Origin: Serilophus lunatus
Taxonomy: Eukaryota > Chordata > Aves > Passeriformes > Eurylaimidae
Direction of reading: 5' to 3'
NCBI GenBank assembly: GCA_013399895.1
Contig: VXBA01004388.1
Span: forward strand, 566,814 to 630,813
Length of the DNA stretch: 64,000 bases
Shown here piece after piece: positions 36,351 through 48,469 of this stretch. The position numbers were made by a program, and so were the translations under genes. The notes beneath the pieces are model-generated. The model had not been told where the DNA came from. It saw only the letters and a list, made by a program, of their open reading frames with translations, and did not search any database. Within the stretch, counting starts at the first letter, position 1. Each line of letters starts with the position of its first letter.

Positions 36351-37047
36351 AAATTAGGCCTAAATGGATGAAGACAAACCAACACATTTCTCCCACAAAC
36401 CAGGCTTGTCCATGCCCTGGGAATAAAAGACACAAGTTCAGTGGCATGTTCAGGGCAGAGCACAGCTAAAATCCTCTTTCTGCTTCCAAACACCTTCCCA
36501 ACCATCAGCCTTCATCCCCACCACCCTCATCTGCACACCCACAGGGAGAGGAGTCAGGAATCCACCTCCAACCCCTCAGCACTCACTGCACCCACAGTTC
36601 TGGCTCCAACATCCCATGGGGTGCTGGTTTTCTTTAAGTTTCTTTAAGTATTGAACAAAAAAAAAAAAGCCTTTAAATAAAACAAAGTGCTCTGAACTCC
36701 AGCTGGAAAATCCCAGTAAGTGGCAGATGTTTCAGTCCCTGACACTTTGTCAGTGTGCAGCAAAGCCCTTTCCCAGACCAGAGAGTGACAGTCACTTTAG
36801 AGAAGGAAACAAAAGTTTTTCTCTGTCACTTCTTGGCCAAAATGTTGCTCTCTGTGTTGAAAGGCTGTGGGGTGGGTCAGGTTTAGTGCCAGCCCTCAGG
36901 GCAGGGATTTTGGGATCCTTATTGCTCCTACCAGGGACAAGGGAATACCTCTGGAGTAACCTTTGGGATAAGGACCTGATTTCCCTGGCTGGATCCTCCT
37001 GAACCCTCGGTGCCCACCAAGGGCCATGTCTGCATATCCTGCTTACA

Positions 37048-37180
37048 ATGGAATCCTGGAATGGTTTGGAGTGGAAGGGACCTCAAAACCCATCCAGTGC
37101 CACCCCTGCCCTGGGCAGGGACACCTCCCACTGTCCCAGGGGGCTCCAGCCTGGCCTTGGACACTTCCAGGGATGGGCTG
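37048..37180 (-). mobile_element. CR1 LINE 3' fragment
   Basis: GGAATCCTGGAATGGTTTGG...GGCCTTGGACACTTCCAGGG, antisense, close to the 2320 and 33866 copies. Confidence 0.88.
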
Positions 37181-37502
37181 TCCAAGTTTGTGTGATGAAA
37201 ATTCCTCTGTGGTGTAGGGGTGGGAAAACTGCTGCTCCAGGCAATTGGCTTTAAATAGAGCTTTGCTGGGTGAAAACTCTTATTTTGGGACAGAGAGAAG
37301 AACAATGAGTTCATATGATGGCAATTGTTCAGGGCAGTGTCATAAAAAAAAGTACTAGAGTGGAAAGGGATCAATAGTTCCATGGTTTTATGCTGAAAAT
37401 AGAAAATGTCTGGTTTTGCCTTCACTACACCTTCAGCCATTCAGGTGTAGCATCAACTAAACCTGCAAGGAAAGCCAGACAGCAAAAATCCTGTGGAATT
37501 TA

Positions 37503-37735
37503 TGGCCTTAGACTGAAGGAGAACAGGGTTAGGTGGGATACTGGGAAGGAATTCTTCCCTGTGAGGGTGGGAAGGGAATTCCCAGAGAAGCTCTGGCTGC
37601 CCCTTTGGAAGTGTCCAAGACCAGGTTGGAGCCACCTGGGACAGTGGAAGGTGTCCCTGCTCATGGCAGGAGGTGGAACGACACTCTGCAAGGTCCCTTC
37701 CAACCCAAACCAGTCCATGAATTTCAGACTAACTG
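37503..37735 (+). mobile_element. CR1 LINE 3' end, sense
   Basis: GGTGGGATACTGGGAAGGAA...CTCTGGCTGCCCCTTTGGAA...GGTGTCCCTGCTCATGGCAG...CTTCCAACCCAAACCAGTCC. Confidence 0.88.
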
Positions 37736-37869
37736 GGTCCAAACAATAGGAGCACTTTGGAGTTCCCCTCGGGATGTGACTTGGACTGAACCCAGCACAA
37801 AGCCTGGACTAACTTCAGGACTGGCAGGTAAAGCGAGCTCTGTGGCTTCACAGGTTTTGAAGAGCAGAT

Positions 37870-38150
37870 GATTCAACAGCAGGATGAATAAATAATGAAG
37901 GAAACTGAGATTATAAATTGCACTTCCTCGTTTGAAAGGACTCGTCTCCCGATTCATCATTATAAATGCGTTACAAACTCCGGGTCATTTACAAAATAAT
38001 AGAACCCTTTAAGATTACCCTTAGCTTTATGTAAATGTAATTTTAATATTCCATCTTCATTAATTATCTAATCTTGGGAGCAAATAAACTCCTGACACAA
38101 TTCTGCAGCTATTTTGCCAGCAGGATTTCCTTTGAAGTTGACGGCGGTTG
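37870..38150. other. Unique AT-rich block, candidate regulatory element
   Basis: Repeat-free, with a TAATTA homeodomain core at 38061-38066 and several ATTA/TAAT words. No coding potential. Appearance only. Confidence 0.3.
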
Positions 38151-38517
38151 TAAGAGGAAGGGGATGACAGGACTGAGCCTCACCGGCACTTGGAGAAGAG
38201 AAACTTCAACAGGAGCTGAAAATCCAGACTTCCTATGGGCACAGAGCTGTTCCTGCACTGCCACATATTCATTAGTGCCAGAAAAGAGGTGGCATTGTAT
38301 TCCCACTGCTCCCGTTCCAGGGCTGCGGGAGGGGTTTGTTCTGCACTGCCCCCAGGGCAGTGCCCGGCCCTCAGTGAAGACCCAGTAGGCTCAGGGGGCT
38401 GCACTGGGACCTGGTGTGGGTTTGTAGCTCTGTTTTCTCTCTGGAGCAGGTTTAGACTTCAAACACCTCTGGCAGGTGGGGGAAGATCGTGTGAGCATCC
38501 CCCACAGCCCAGATGGC

Positions 38518-38650
38518 ACAGAGCCACGGAGGGGTTTGGGTTGGAAGGGACCTTAAAACTCATCTCATGCCACCCCCTGCCATGGGCAGGGACACCTCCC
38601 ACTGTCCCAGGTTGTTCCAAGCCCTGTCCAAGCTGGCCTTGTGAAGGCCC
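38518..38650 (-). mobile_element. CR1 LINE 3' fragment
   Basis: GGAGGGGTTTGGGTTGGAAG...GCCATGGGCAGGGACACCTC...CCAGGTTGTTCCAAGCCCTG, antisense. Confidence 0.88.
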
Positions 38651-38984
38651 AGTGAAGTCTGTGCAGGCTCCCACTTGTATCCCCACTCACTGTCCCATCC
38701 CTGTGCTAACACAGCCAACTCAGGTTGAACTTCACCAGCTGCACACCTAGAAATGCTCATATTAGAAGGAATTCACTGATAACTCACATTTCGTTGCTTT
38801 AAAGCAAAACCAGTCCCTGGGATAGAAAAGCATCAGGTTCAAAAATCACCACCCAGAGCCCACCCAGCAGCTGAGACAACAGATTTCCAAGTGTGAGCCC
38901 TGGCACTGCACAACCCCAGGGCTGTTCATTACATTCCCCTCTTCTCCACCTTGCAGACGGGGATGTGCATTCCAGGCTCTCGTT

Positions 38985-39270
38985 GTCATTAATAATCTGA
39001 TCCATGTCTTTCGATTATTTTAGTAATTACTCCACATAAAAAGACTACTGAGTATGATTACAAATATGGCTTTGTTTTGATTGTCTGCTTTGGTGGTGGA
39101 TACCAGCTGCCTGAATTCCTTGACTTTGTTTAACAACATAAATAATGTTCGCTGTGGTTTCTGGCCGACCCCCGGGGTATAAACTTAATAACACAACACT
39201 CTAATAAACTCATCTGCAAACTGTTCAAAGTTCAGAAATTAAACCTTATTTGCATACAAAAAAACACATC
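38985..39270. other. Unique AT-rich block with octamer motif
   Basis: Repeat-free. It contains TAATTAC, several TAAT words and a consensus POU octamer ATTTGCAT at 39248-39255. No open frame. Candidate enhancer by appearance only. Confidence 0.3.
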
Positions 39271-39559
39271 AAAAGAACATTAAGGGCCAAATTCTGTTCT
39301 TTTGAAGATCTGCAGGCACCACTTGCAAGTTGCTGCTGCTGTGCCCATGGCCAGGGAGCAGGAGGGACCCACAGCTCAATCCATCACCTCCTGTGGCCAG
39401 GGGCTCCCCAGAGCTGCCTGTCCCCCAAATCCCTGCCTGTTCCCAGGACAGGCACACCCATGTCCTGCCTTGCCACCCCTTTGCTCCGTTTTTCCATCCC
39501 CACCAGCAATTTGACCACTCCTGCTTGGGAAAACACGTGCAACTGCAGCAAGGAAACAG

Positions 39560-39575
39560 CTTTATATAAGGAGCA
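39560..39575 (+). promoter_or_regulatory. Isolated TATA-box-like sequence
   Basis: TATATAAG at 39563-39570 upstream of a GC-richer stretch with CTCGCGCGGGCAGCTC at about 39815. No gene follows that I can support, so this may be chance. Confidence 0.15.
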
Positions 39576-40680
39576 CCCCACGAGTGAGCCTGTGGCTGCC
39601 CCGGAGCGGGTGGGCACGACCACTCCATTCCTTTTGGCCTCTGGAATCTCGTGCCCAGCGGGTCACCCTGTTTCCCAGGGGGAGGGTGGAGCCGAGGGAT
39701 GCTCGGGATGCTCCCCCGCAGCCAGACTGGTGCTACACCAGTAACTCATCCCTGCCACCACAGGAAGGAGCTCCAGCACTGCTGGTGGAGCAGCGCCCCT
39801 GCTCCCGCTCCCTCCTCGCGCGGGCAGCTCTGTGCGCTCTGCTCTCGTTCCCTTCTCCCCAGCATCACCCCCCAGTGCTCAAACCCTGCCGTGGCTGAGG
39901 GTCTCGGAGGAGCCGGAGCTCCATCCTCCCCTCACCAGCAAAGGGAAGCCATGGGATGGATGCAGCTCGGGATAAAGAGGGAAGAACCTCGGCTGGGACG
40001 AGCCTGGTTCCTGCTGGGAGCCAGCCCTGCCTGGTGCTGGCAAAGCTGCCAACGAGGAGCTCACTGTCTCTCACTGCCAGGAGCAGGTGATTTGCAATTC
40101 TGGAAGAATTGTCAAAGACAATAATCTGTTTTATCTGGAGGGAGAGCTCAAAGCGTAACCTTTGCTGGGCACCAGCAATGAAAGAGGCTCAAATATTGAT
40201 GAGCCCTTCAGGGGACCAGAGAGGGCTCCTGACACGGGGCTCCATCCCCTCCTGCTGGATGTGGCAAGGGTGAGCTCTCAGCAGGCAGCACCAGTGGGGG
40301 GGAGCCCCAGTATCCACAGCAGAGGAGCCTCTGGAGGAGGCACAGCAGCACCAGTTTGATCAGAACCAATTCCGAATTCTAACCCCTCTGCGTTCACAAG
40401 AACCATTTGGCCACAGCAGTAACTCAGCTTCCCCTTCACCAGGGTGAATACCCAAAGGAAAATACGAGCAGGGACCCCACGGGGGCAAAGCCAAAACCAG
40501 GTGCCCCCAAAACCAGAGATTCCCAACCAAATCCATCCTGGCACCAGCTCCAGCAGCAGAACCTCCCCAAGAGTGCCTGTGCCTCGGTGGAACTCCACAG
40601 CAGAAACTACCTGGGGGTAAATTAATCATTTCTGGGTGCTCAGAGGAGCCCCCCCGTGCTTCCCCTCCCTGTTGCTCAGT
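39576..40680. other. GC-richer stretch without a supported gene
   Basis: Overlapping open frames of up to about 160 codons in several phases but no domain, no clear exon borders and no CR1. Unassigned. Confidence 0.3.
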
Positions 40681-40682
40681 GC

Positions 40683-40735
40683 CATGGAATAACAGACTGG
40701 TTTGAGCTGGAAGGGTCACCATGAGGGTCCTGAGG
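40683..40735 (-). mobile_element. CR1 3' end, very short
   Basis: ATGGAATAACAGACTGGTTT...GAGCTGGAAGGGTCACC, antisense, diverged. Confidence 0.55.
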
Positions 40736-43700
40736 CTGCCAAATCCCCCTCCCTGGGCACAGGGGAGCATTCCCAAGGCTGCCCCAGAGCTACCTGTCAT
40801 TACCTCATCCTATGTCCTGCTGCCAAATGTATTTCAGCATCTTTTGTCATGTCTATGCTTAACAAAAAGTATCATCTACAGGAAAAACTGTCCCTTGGCT
40901 GCTTTCCAGTCACCTCCTGCCATGACCTGACAGCATGAAGGGTAAAACACAGGCAACAAAAAAAGAAATAAAAATACAGAAGAGAAGTGGTTTTTGTAGG
41001 AAAGTTAAATTTGAATATAAGTATGTTCACGAAACACAAGTGGAAACCACACAGTGTTTGACCTCAATGTGTTAAAGAGACTTTTGGTTTCAGGACAGCC
41101 CCCCAGGGGGGACAAACCTTTATTTAGGAAGCAGAAAAAGCACAAATGCAAAGCAAATTAAAAAAAAAAAATCATCACACCTAGGTTTCTCACTTTTCCA
41201 CTTAAATCCTGATTAAAAGCAGTTTAACTTGGCTGATTTCAGCCAATCCTCGCTGTGTCTGAGCTGATCTGCAGCAGTTAAACAAGAACAGAGAGGCCCA
41301 TGGACAACCCAGCTGTGTCACACATGAGGAGCAGCCCCACGGGGCCTGCTGCTCCCTCTGCCTCGTGTGGTGGCCCCTGGAATTTTGGCGAGTGGCACAA
41401 GCCCAGAGGAAGCCACAAAAAAAGAGTTTGTCCCTGGAAATCCATGACAGGAGCCAGGAGTGGGGAGGGCTCACACAGCCAATTTGAGCAACACATACAT
41501 TTACAGAGTTTAAGCATCCTTAAGTGCCACAGGCATCCAAACCCAAGGTTTGCTGAGTGTACCACCCCTGCCTGGGGAAAAGCCACTGAGGAATGAGGGA
41601 CAACACACCTGCAGACGGGAAAAACCAGGTCAGACATCAGGGAACCATTTAGGGAAAGTCCTCTAAGGTCGGGTCCAACCATCAACTCAGCCCTACCAAG
41701 ATGATAAACAGGGACAAACTGCATCAGGGAGGGAGAGGAGGGAGAGCAGGAGAGCCCAGGGAGGTGGGTGGGTGTCAGGGCCAGGATCACCCAGAGCCTG
41801 CACGGAGCTGTTTCCCATGTCTGGGCAAATTCCCTTTAGGCTGCAGTTCCCCAGTTGTCTAATTGTCCTTGATGTATGTTCTCTCCCCCAGGAATGCCAT
41901 CCAGACCTAGCAGCTCCAGATGTCTGAATATTATGCAGGAAGCTGGTAAACAAATTCCTCCTCTTTTTCCTGCTAGCAATTAGTAACGTAGGAAGAACAC
42001 ATTGCTGAGCAGGCGAGGAACCCAGCACACATATTTCATATGCATTTAGAGCCACTTAACGCCTCTGGAAGGGTGATAAACACTGAATATTGTAAAGCTG
42101 TTCCATCACTCCTTGTTGCTACAAAACCCTGAAAAAAAAAAGTAAAAATAAGGGAGAAAAAGCAAATGTTGAAACAAGAGTTAAAACTGGGACAAATTAG
42201 TGATTTCAACAGCTTCCAGAGTAGCCATCAAGCACTCAGGTTGACAGAGCAGCTCTGCCACCTCCTCTCAAAGAGCTCTTTTAAATAATTTCAACTTTTT
42301 ACCCCAACTTTAGCTCTGGAGGAAGTCCCTGCCTGCTTCCCACGCCTCCCCTCTCCATTAATTTCTTTGCCTGCTCCAGCAATCCTGCCCTAGGAGGGAT
42401 GGCTTAGGTGGCTTCAGGAGTCTTTGCCAGCATTAATTGTTATGATTTTAGAGCCCCACAGGGTAAAGACTTCGAAAAGGAGAATTTGTTCCAAAGATTG
42501 GGAGGAAAATGAAAATATCCAGCACCAAGGCCCTGCACCACTCCAGCAAAGAGACAGTGCTGGGAAAACTGGGAAGAGAATTAAAGGGGTCCAGCTCACG
42601 GGGTGAAGGGACAGCACTCGTGGAAAGCATGAGCCACACATCCCTGGGCTGGAAGTTTACAGGTGGCAGAAGTTTGGGACCGACTGAATAAATTTTGCTG
42701 TGACAAAGCACTTCATCTGGCCCAGCTGCCCCAGAGTTACCAGTGGCACGGGGCTCTCTGGGAGAATTGTGTTTGTCTGTGAGGATTTCATTGCTAAAAA
42801 CCACAACTGTAGCACTTTCCTAAATAAGCAGCTGTCCCAGACTGGATCTGCCACCCTTTTAGGCTGGTTTTTGGCCTTGAGACAGATGAATTGCCCTAAA
42901 GAAGTGGGAAAATCTGGAAGGAGACAGGGAGGGCTCTTCCTTTGAACCTTCAGGGTGTTGGGCAGGTGGCACCTCAGTGGCCACCTGGCACCAGGGCACC
43001 TCTCAGGGGTCCCAAGGGCCACCTGGCACCAGGGCACCTCTCTGAGGGTCTCCCTCCACAACCACCAGCTCAAGTCTGTGACTTTTCCCCCGTTGTTCCT
43101 CACCCCAGCACGGAGCCATAGTCCTCAAACTGCAGGACAAAGGCAAGGGCTGCGCTTGGCAAAGCATCTTTTCATCTTATTTTATGTTTTTCCCCTTAAA
43201 CAAACGAGGTGCTGAGCACACCCAGGGCCTGGAGCATCATGGCCTGTCCATGTGGCCCTTGGCCAGCGTTTCCAGCCAGGCAGAAGGGATTTGGTGCTGC
43301 AGGAAACCCGAGCCTTGGCTTTTCAAGCCTTCTCAAATGAAGGTTTAAAATAGCCCCAGTGAGCTGGTGGTTGTGTGGTCAGTGAGCACAGCACCCCAAC
43401 CAGTGCTTTTAAACCAGGGACTAAGAGAGGAGAAGGAAGGTGCTGGGCAAAATGATGCCTACACTGAGCAGAGCTTCCAGGTGATGCTCAACACCCTCCT
43501 CAGTGCCCCCTCACACCAGGTCTGCAAAGGGTGCTCAAAAATCCCTTTCAAACTCATTGTTCTTAAGCAAAAATAAACTGCAAACCTGTAAAATAAGTGT
43601 CCATTTGCTATTTTCATCCTCCCTCCTTCCTCTGGCTCAGGTGTGTGTGGAGCATGTACCTGTTGGAGGACTAAGATCATTCCCACTCCTTACTGCGATG

Positions 43701-45072
43701 AAGGAATTAAATACAAAATCTTCTGTAGGAAGCAATTGTGAAGTGTGGAAGTTTCTAGTCAGGCAAATAAATTGGATTTAAGTATATTACAGTCATAATC
43801 TTTTTCTGCCTCTCTCCAGACAGCCTTTGTACATGGAGAAATGAGAATGTATTCTCAGACAAATCTTGACCTGAGGGAGAAGGCTGCGGGAATCTGGATT
43901 TTCAATAACATAAGACAATAAAGCTCAGACTTCTAACCTGCTGCAATATGGTAAAAGTATAAAGAGCTTAGCAACTAATAAAAGAAAAGGGTCTTCCAAC
44001 TCATATTTGAAGATCTAGACCCCCAAAAGGACACTTCATAAAGATCATAATGGGTTAGTCAGTACCTAACAGATACCATGTACCTTGTTGACCAATTGTC
44101 TGACAGTTGTCTTCTGCAGGCCTGGATATTAATAAGCCTTGTGTTGATTTCCTTGGGGTATTTTGTCTTCGTAATTGTACATCCACTTGTTGTGACACTG
44201 CTCACTATATATTTATTTAATGTGATTCCTAGAGCAGGAAAAAAATAAGTGGCTGAATGCTGTTGCTTCCCTCGGATGAGATGCACACGCTGCAAATTTC
44301 CTCTCCCTCCGAGATGTGGAGAATCCAGGGACAGGGAGAGCTCATAGTCTTGGGGCAAAGAGGAAATCCAGATGTGTTCTCCCCTTAGGTGTGAATGTGT
44401 CTTACTCCTGGCATTACACAGGGAGTATAAAGGGATTCAATTATCGCTGCATTTTGATTTCTAATAATAACAAAAACTCCTTCTAGAAGGGATTCCATTA
44501 AATAATGTTTTGACAGATAATGCTGGTGTAAAGTAGCTGTCAGTCACTGCCAGAGATCAAGGGGAAACAGATGCACGAGGCAGATCACAGGGAGGCTTAT
44601 GGAGTGACAATGAAGCCTGCTCCAAACTCCTCTCACTACCAAAACAAAGGCTGCCTGTGGCCTCATCCTGCTCTCACCTTCCTCTGGGCAGCTGAAGGGT
44701 AAAATGCAAATATTTAGAGGTTGCCTGAGAGAGAGAAACTGCAGTTTTCCATGGATTCCCAACAGCAGGGATATTTCAAGTGCCCTGTGTTGGTACCAGC
44801 TGTGCCCTCAGCACTGGGACACGAGAGGGAGGAGTGGGGGATCTCGGGTGCCCTTGGCCAAGCCATCCCTCTCCCCTGCCCCAGTCCCACTCCAGGACAC
44901 CTTCCCTGGCTTTCAGAGAGGCTGAAAACACCAGGTTGACCCCATTGGGGACCCCACTGGGACAAAGCTCAGCCCCCATTTGCTGTTTGGCCCATCCCTT
45001 CCAGGGTCTGCAGAACCTTTGGTCTGGTCTGCAGCCAAATGGGAACGTCCTTCCTTGCTCCCACCTCCACCA
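40736..45072. other. Long gene-free stretch
   Basis: No CR1 and no supported exon across more than 4 kb. A two-copy 38-bp tandem (CCACCTGGCACCAGGGCACC) is at 42981 and 43019. 43780-44560 is AT-rich unique sequence. The low repeat density is itself notable. Confidence 0.4.
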
Positions 45073-45205
45073 CCATGGAATTCCAGGCTGGCTTGGGTTG
45101 GAAGGGACCTTAAAGTCCATCCAGTCCCACTCCTGCCTTGGGTAGAGACACCTCCCACTGCCCCAAGTCCCATCCAAACCCATCTTGAACCTTATGCACC
45201 TCCAC
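45073..45205 (-). mobile_element. CR1 LINE 3' fragment
   Basis: CATGGAATTCCAGGCTGGCT...GGGACCTTAAAGTCCATCCA...CCCATCCAAACCCATCTTGA, antisense. Confidence 0.88.
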
Positions 45206-46860
45206 TACAAACAGCCTGTGCTTCAATATTTGCCTTTTGCTCCAAATCCCACACAAATGCTTCATCCCCACCCTCTTTCGTCCCCTACCTCACCCTGGCT
45301 GTGCTGATCCTGCAGGTGACACTTCCACACCTGATCCTGGCACACCCCAGGATAAGATAAATCATGGCACATGAGGGCAATGCCAGAGATGTTTGTCAAG
45401 GCATTTGCTTAGGGGCCACATTAAATTACAACTAATTACAATATTTAAAAATTAATCTCCAAACTTTCCATAGGAGTTCTGAAAGAGCTTGTTGAAAATT
45501 ATTAACTGGAAACTGTATTTACAAGTTATTCAGCTTTTAAAAGGCAGATTTTACTTTTTTCCATTGCTAAACTTTTCCTGGAAACTGAGCACAAAGTTTA
45601 AATGTGGGATTTAAGAAAGAAAAAAAAAAAACATACACAGGAGGTTCATTGCTTTATTCCCTGGCAACTCATGGGTCAGACATGGCAAATTCCAGCTCCT
45701 TCTCCCAAATCAGCCCCTCCACCCAAGGGTTCCATAACCCCAAGGCACAAGGAGCTTCCCAACACCCAGGAGATGCCTTAACTTGCACTAGCAGAATGCT
45801 GCATTATTTCCAACTAAGGTTTTTTAATTCAAAATTTCAGTTTTTCTGGGCCAAATCTCAACTGGGGAGGAAAAAAAAAATAAAATCAAAAAAAAGTTAG
45901 AAGTTTCTAGAAGGAAAAACTGAAGCATCAAGGGATCTGCTGCAGCCCCTCTGTTTTCCTCCAGCACCTTCCCCACCCGTGATATGGATAAAAATACAAA
46001 TATTTATAGGAGAAAATCAGCTCAGAAGATAAGGGGGGTTATTATGGGGTGTTGGACTCATGGGAAAGTGCTGCAAATTGTGGGATAAGGCAAAGGAATA
46101 ATCTGGATAATCCCAACAAAAGCTGCTTCAGGACCATGGAAGAGCCTCAAGGAAAATGGGAAATGCTTCTTTTTAAATGGATTATTAATATAGACTGGTC
46201 TAAAGCTCAAGGCTCTGTGAGTTTTTGAGGTAAGGTCCATAAAACTGTGTTTTTAAGAGAGATTTATTAAAATATCTCCCTTTAATCATTCAGGAGGATG
46301 CTCTGTCCCAGGAACCTCAGCATAGCCTTGGTCACCAGTGAGCTGCTTGTTCACTTGTCTTTGTCTTGTAACTCTGAGGGTTTAGAAAAGACACAAGTGT
46401 AACTAAACTTAACAAACACCGAATTTTGTCCTTTGCTTTGCCTGGCAAACATCAGCTTGCAAAACCAGAGCTGAGAGCTGCAGCTACTCTTGGGGAGGAA
46501 ACAATGCACATTTTGTAGGAAAGAATTCTATTTTAGTAATTTTGCAGTGGCTTTATGAAACCGTGGCCAGAAAGTTTGCCTTCATTTCCCCTCTTTACCT
46601 GAAGCTCTTTGAATAAATTTCCACAAATACATTTCTCTAAACAACAAATGGGTTTTACTTTTCCCCCAAAACTCATTTGGACACAAGAGCCCCTGAGCAG
46701 GTTCCACTCCATGGGAAGCAGGGCCGTGCACACACAGCTTTTCTAACAAAACTGTGCTGAAACAGGACTAAGTGCCACAAAAGTGCTGAAAAAGGACCAA
46801 ACTCTGCATAGAAGTTTCACTCATGGAGCCCAGGATATGATCAAACCTCATGTGACTGAG
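45206..46860. other. Gene-free stretch
   Basis: Unique AT-rich sequence with A-runs at about 45618-45633 and 45871-45882; no supported feature. Confidence 0.4.
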
Positions 46861-46861
46861 C

Positions 46862-47018
46862 TGAGAGAGAATTTGGGGAAAATCTCCCATCCCTGGAAGT
46901 GTTCCAGGCCAGGTTGGAGCAGATTGGGACAGTAGGAGGTGTCCCTCCCCAGGGCAGGGGATGGCACTGGATGGGCTTTAAGGTCCCTTCCAGCCCAACC
47001 CACTCTGGGATTCTATCA
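46862..47018 (+). mobile_element. CR1 LINE 3' end, sense
   Basis: CTCCCATCCCTGGAAGTGTT...GGTGTCCCTCCCCAGGGCAG...GGATGGGCTTTAAGGTCCCT...ACCCACTCTGGGATTCTATC. Confidence 0.9.
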
Positions 47019-47875
47019 AACCCCTGAATCTTGATCACCTCAAACCCACCAGTGGCTCAATGCAAAGCAGAACTGATGGAATTTGATGTGCCACGATTCT
47101 GGGAATGCTCAGACACAGACAAGTGCGTGCTGATGCCTCAATCCTTCATTTATTTATCCTTTATTATCCCTTTATTTACCATTTCCTTCGGGCAACGTGC
47201 TGCAGCAGGAGCACTGATGGTTCTGATGGTGTTTCACTGACCTACAACTTCCACATCTGTATCTTCAAACCGATGTTTAACCTGGATGATCCAACCCAGT
47301 CTTTCCTGGCTCTGTGCTGATGTTGCACCAGCCCAAGGTGCTGCTCTGGGAGGTGGGCTGTGATCTCTCCTCCTCCTTCTCTATCCCATCCCTGGAGCTG
47401 CAGCTGAAACCAAGGGCAGGGATTTGTGGTCCAGCAGCTGAAAACACTCAGGCTGGAGGAGACAGAGGGAAGCAGCCTAATGTGCTCTTGCCATGTGGTA
47501 ATTTTCCAGATAAATGGACAGTTGCTTCAGCAGCTCCACTGTTGGAGGGCAATGATCCATATAATACGGGCAATTACGGAAGTATTTCCATTGCAGACTC
47601 GGTGACAAATTTTTAGTGCAAGACAACAGATAAACTGGAGCAGCAGCCCCAGGATGAGGGGACAAGACTTGGAATCCCACAGCCCAGCTCCTGCCTGGAA
47701 TCAGCTCTTCCTGTCTCCCCTCGTTGTTTTGTCCCTATTTCCTCTTATTTTTGGCATTTTTGAATCTTCTTAATGCTGAGCCTAAATTACCCCCTTGCTG
47801 CCCAATTTTCCTGCCTCCCAGTTCAGAGTTAAGCACTTGGCTGTTTTGTAAAGACTCTCTGGGGCTGAAGAATAG

Positions 47876-47930
47876 GGGGGGGGGGGGGGGGGAAAAAAAA
47901 NNNNNNNGGGGGGTAAAAAAAATAAAAAAA
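47876..47930. other. Poly-G/poly-A tract with a 7-base gap
   Basis: About 18 G, then 8 A, N at 47901-47907, six G, then A-rich. Typical of a sequencing failure in a homopolymer rather than a biological feature. Confidence 0.85.
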
Positions 47931-48179
47931 AAATCAAATAAGGGAAAACTCCTCAGCAATTTGAAAACTTGGGCTCCCGGTGGAGGCACAAACATAACCA
48001 CTCCTAATTGCATTTCAAAGCAAGGCAGAAAGCCTTTGCAGGAGTGTGTTCCACTGGTGATGCTCTGACAAACCCTGCACAGGGCTGGCTGCAATCACAG
48101 CTCACACGCTTCAGTCACTGGAATGAAGATTCCCAGCAAAACACGGACTGAAATAAATAATTGCTTTGTGTAATGAAGT

Positions 48180-48465
48180 GTGCACGGGGTCTCTGGTGAC
48201 AGGGCCCGAGGGAGCAGCTGGAGCTGTGCCAGGGGAGGGTTAGGTGGCATCTCAGGGAAAGGTTCTTCTCCCAGAGGGTGGCTGGGCACTGAAAAGGCTC
48301 CCCAGGGTTTGGCCACATTCCCAAGGCTGCCAGAGCTCCAGGAGGGGTGGGACAACACCCAGGGACAGGGGGGGGATTGTTGGGGTGTCTGTGAAGGAGC
48401 AGAGGTTGGACTTGATCCCTGTGAATCCCTCCCAGCACAGGGTGTGCTGTGATTCTATGAAACAA
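48180..48465 (+). mobile_element. CR1-type 3' end, sense, intact terminus
   Basis: AGGTGGCATCTCAGGGAAAG ... CCAAGGCTGCCAGAGCTCCA ... GGTTGGACTTGATCCCTGTG ... GTGCTGTGATTCTATGA. It ends in the diagnostic CR1 octamer-like ATTCTATGA and is the fuller sister of the copy at 25115. Confidence 0.88.
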
Positions 48466-48469
48466 CCAC

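Noticed and set aside
47876..47930. Poly-G run as a G-quadruplex
   Set aside because: Interrupted by N and flanked by homopolymers, so it is more likely a sequencing artefact.
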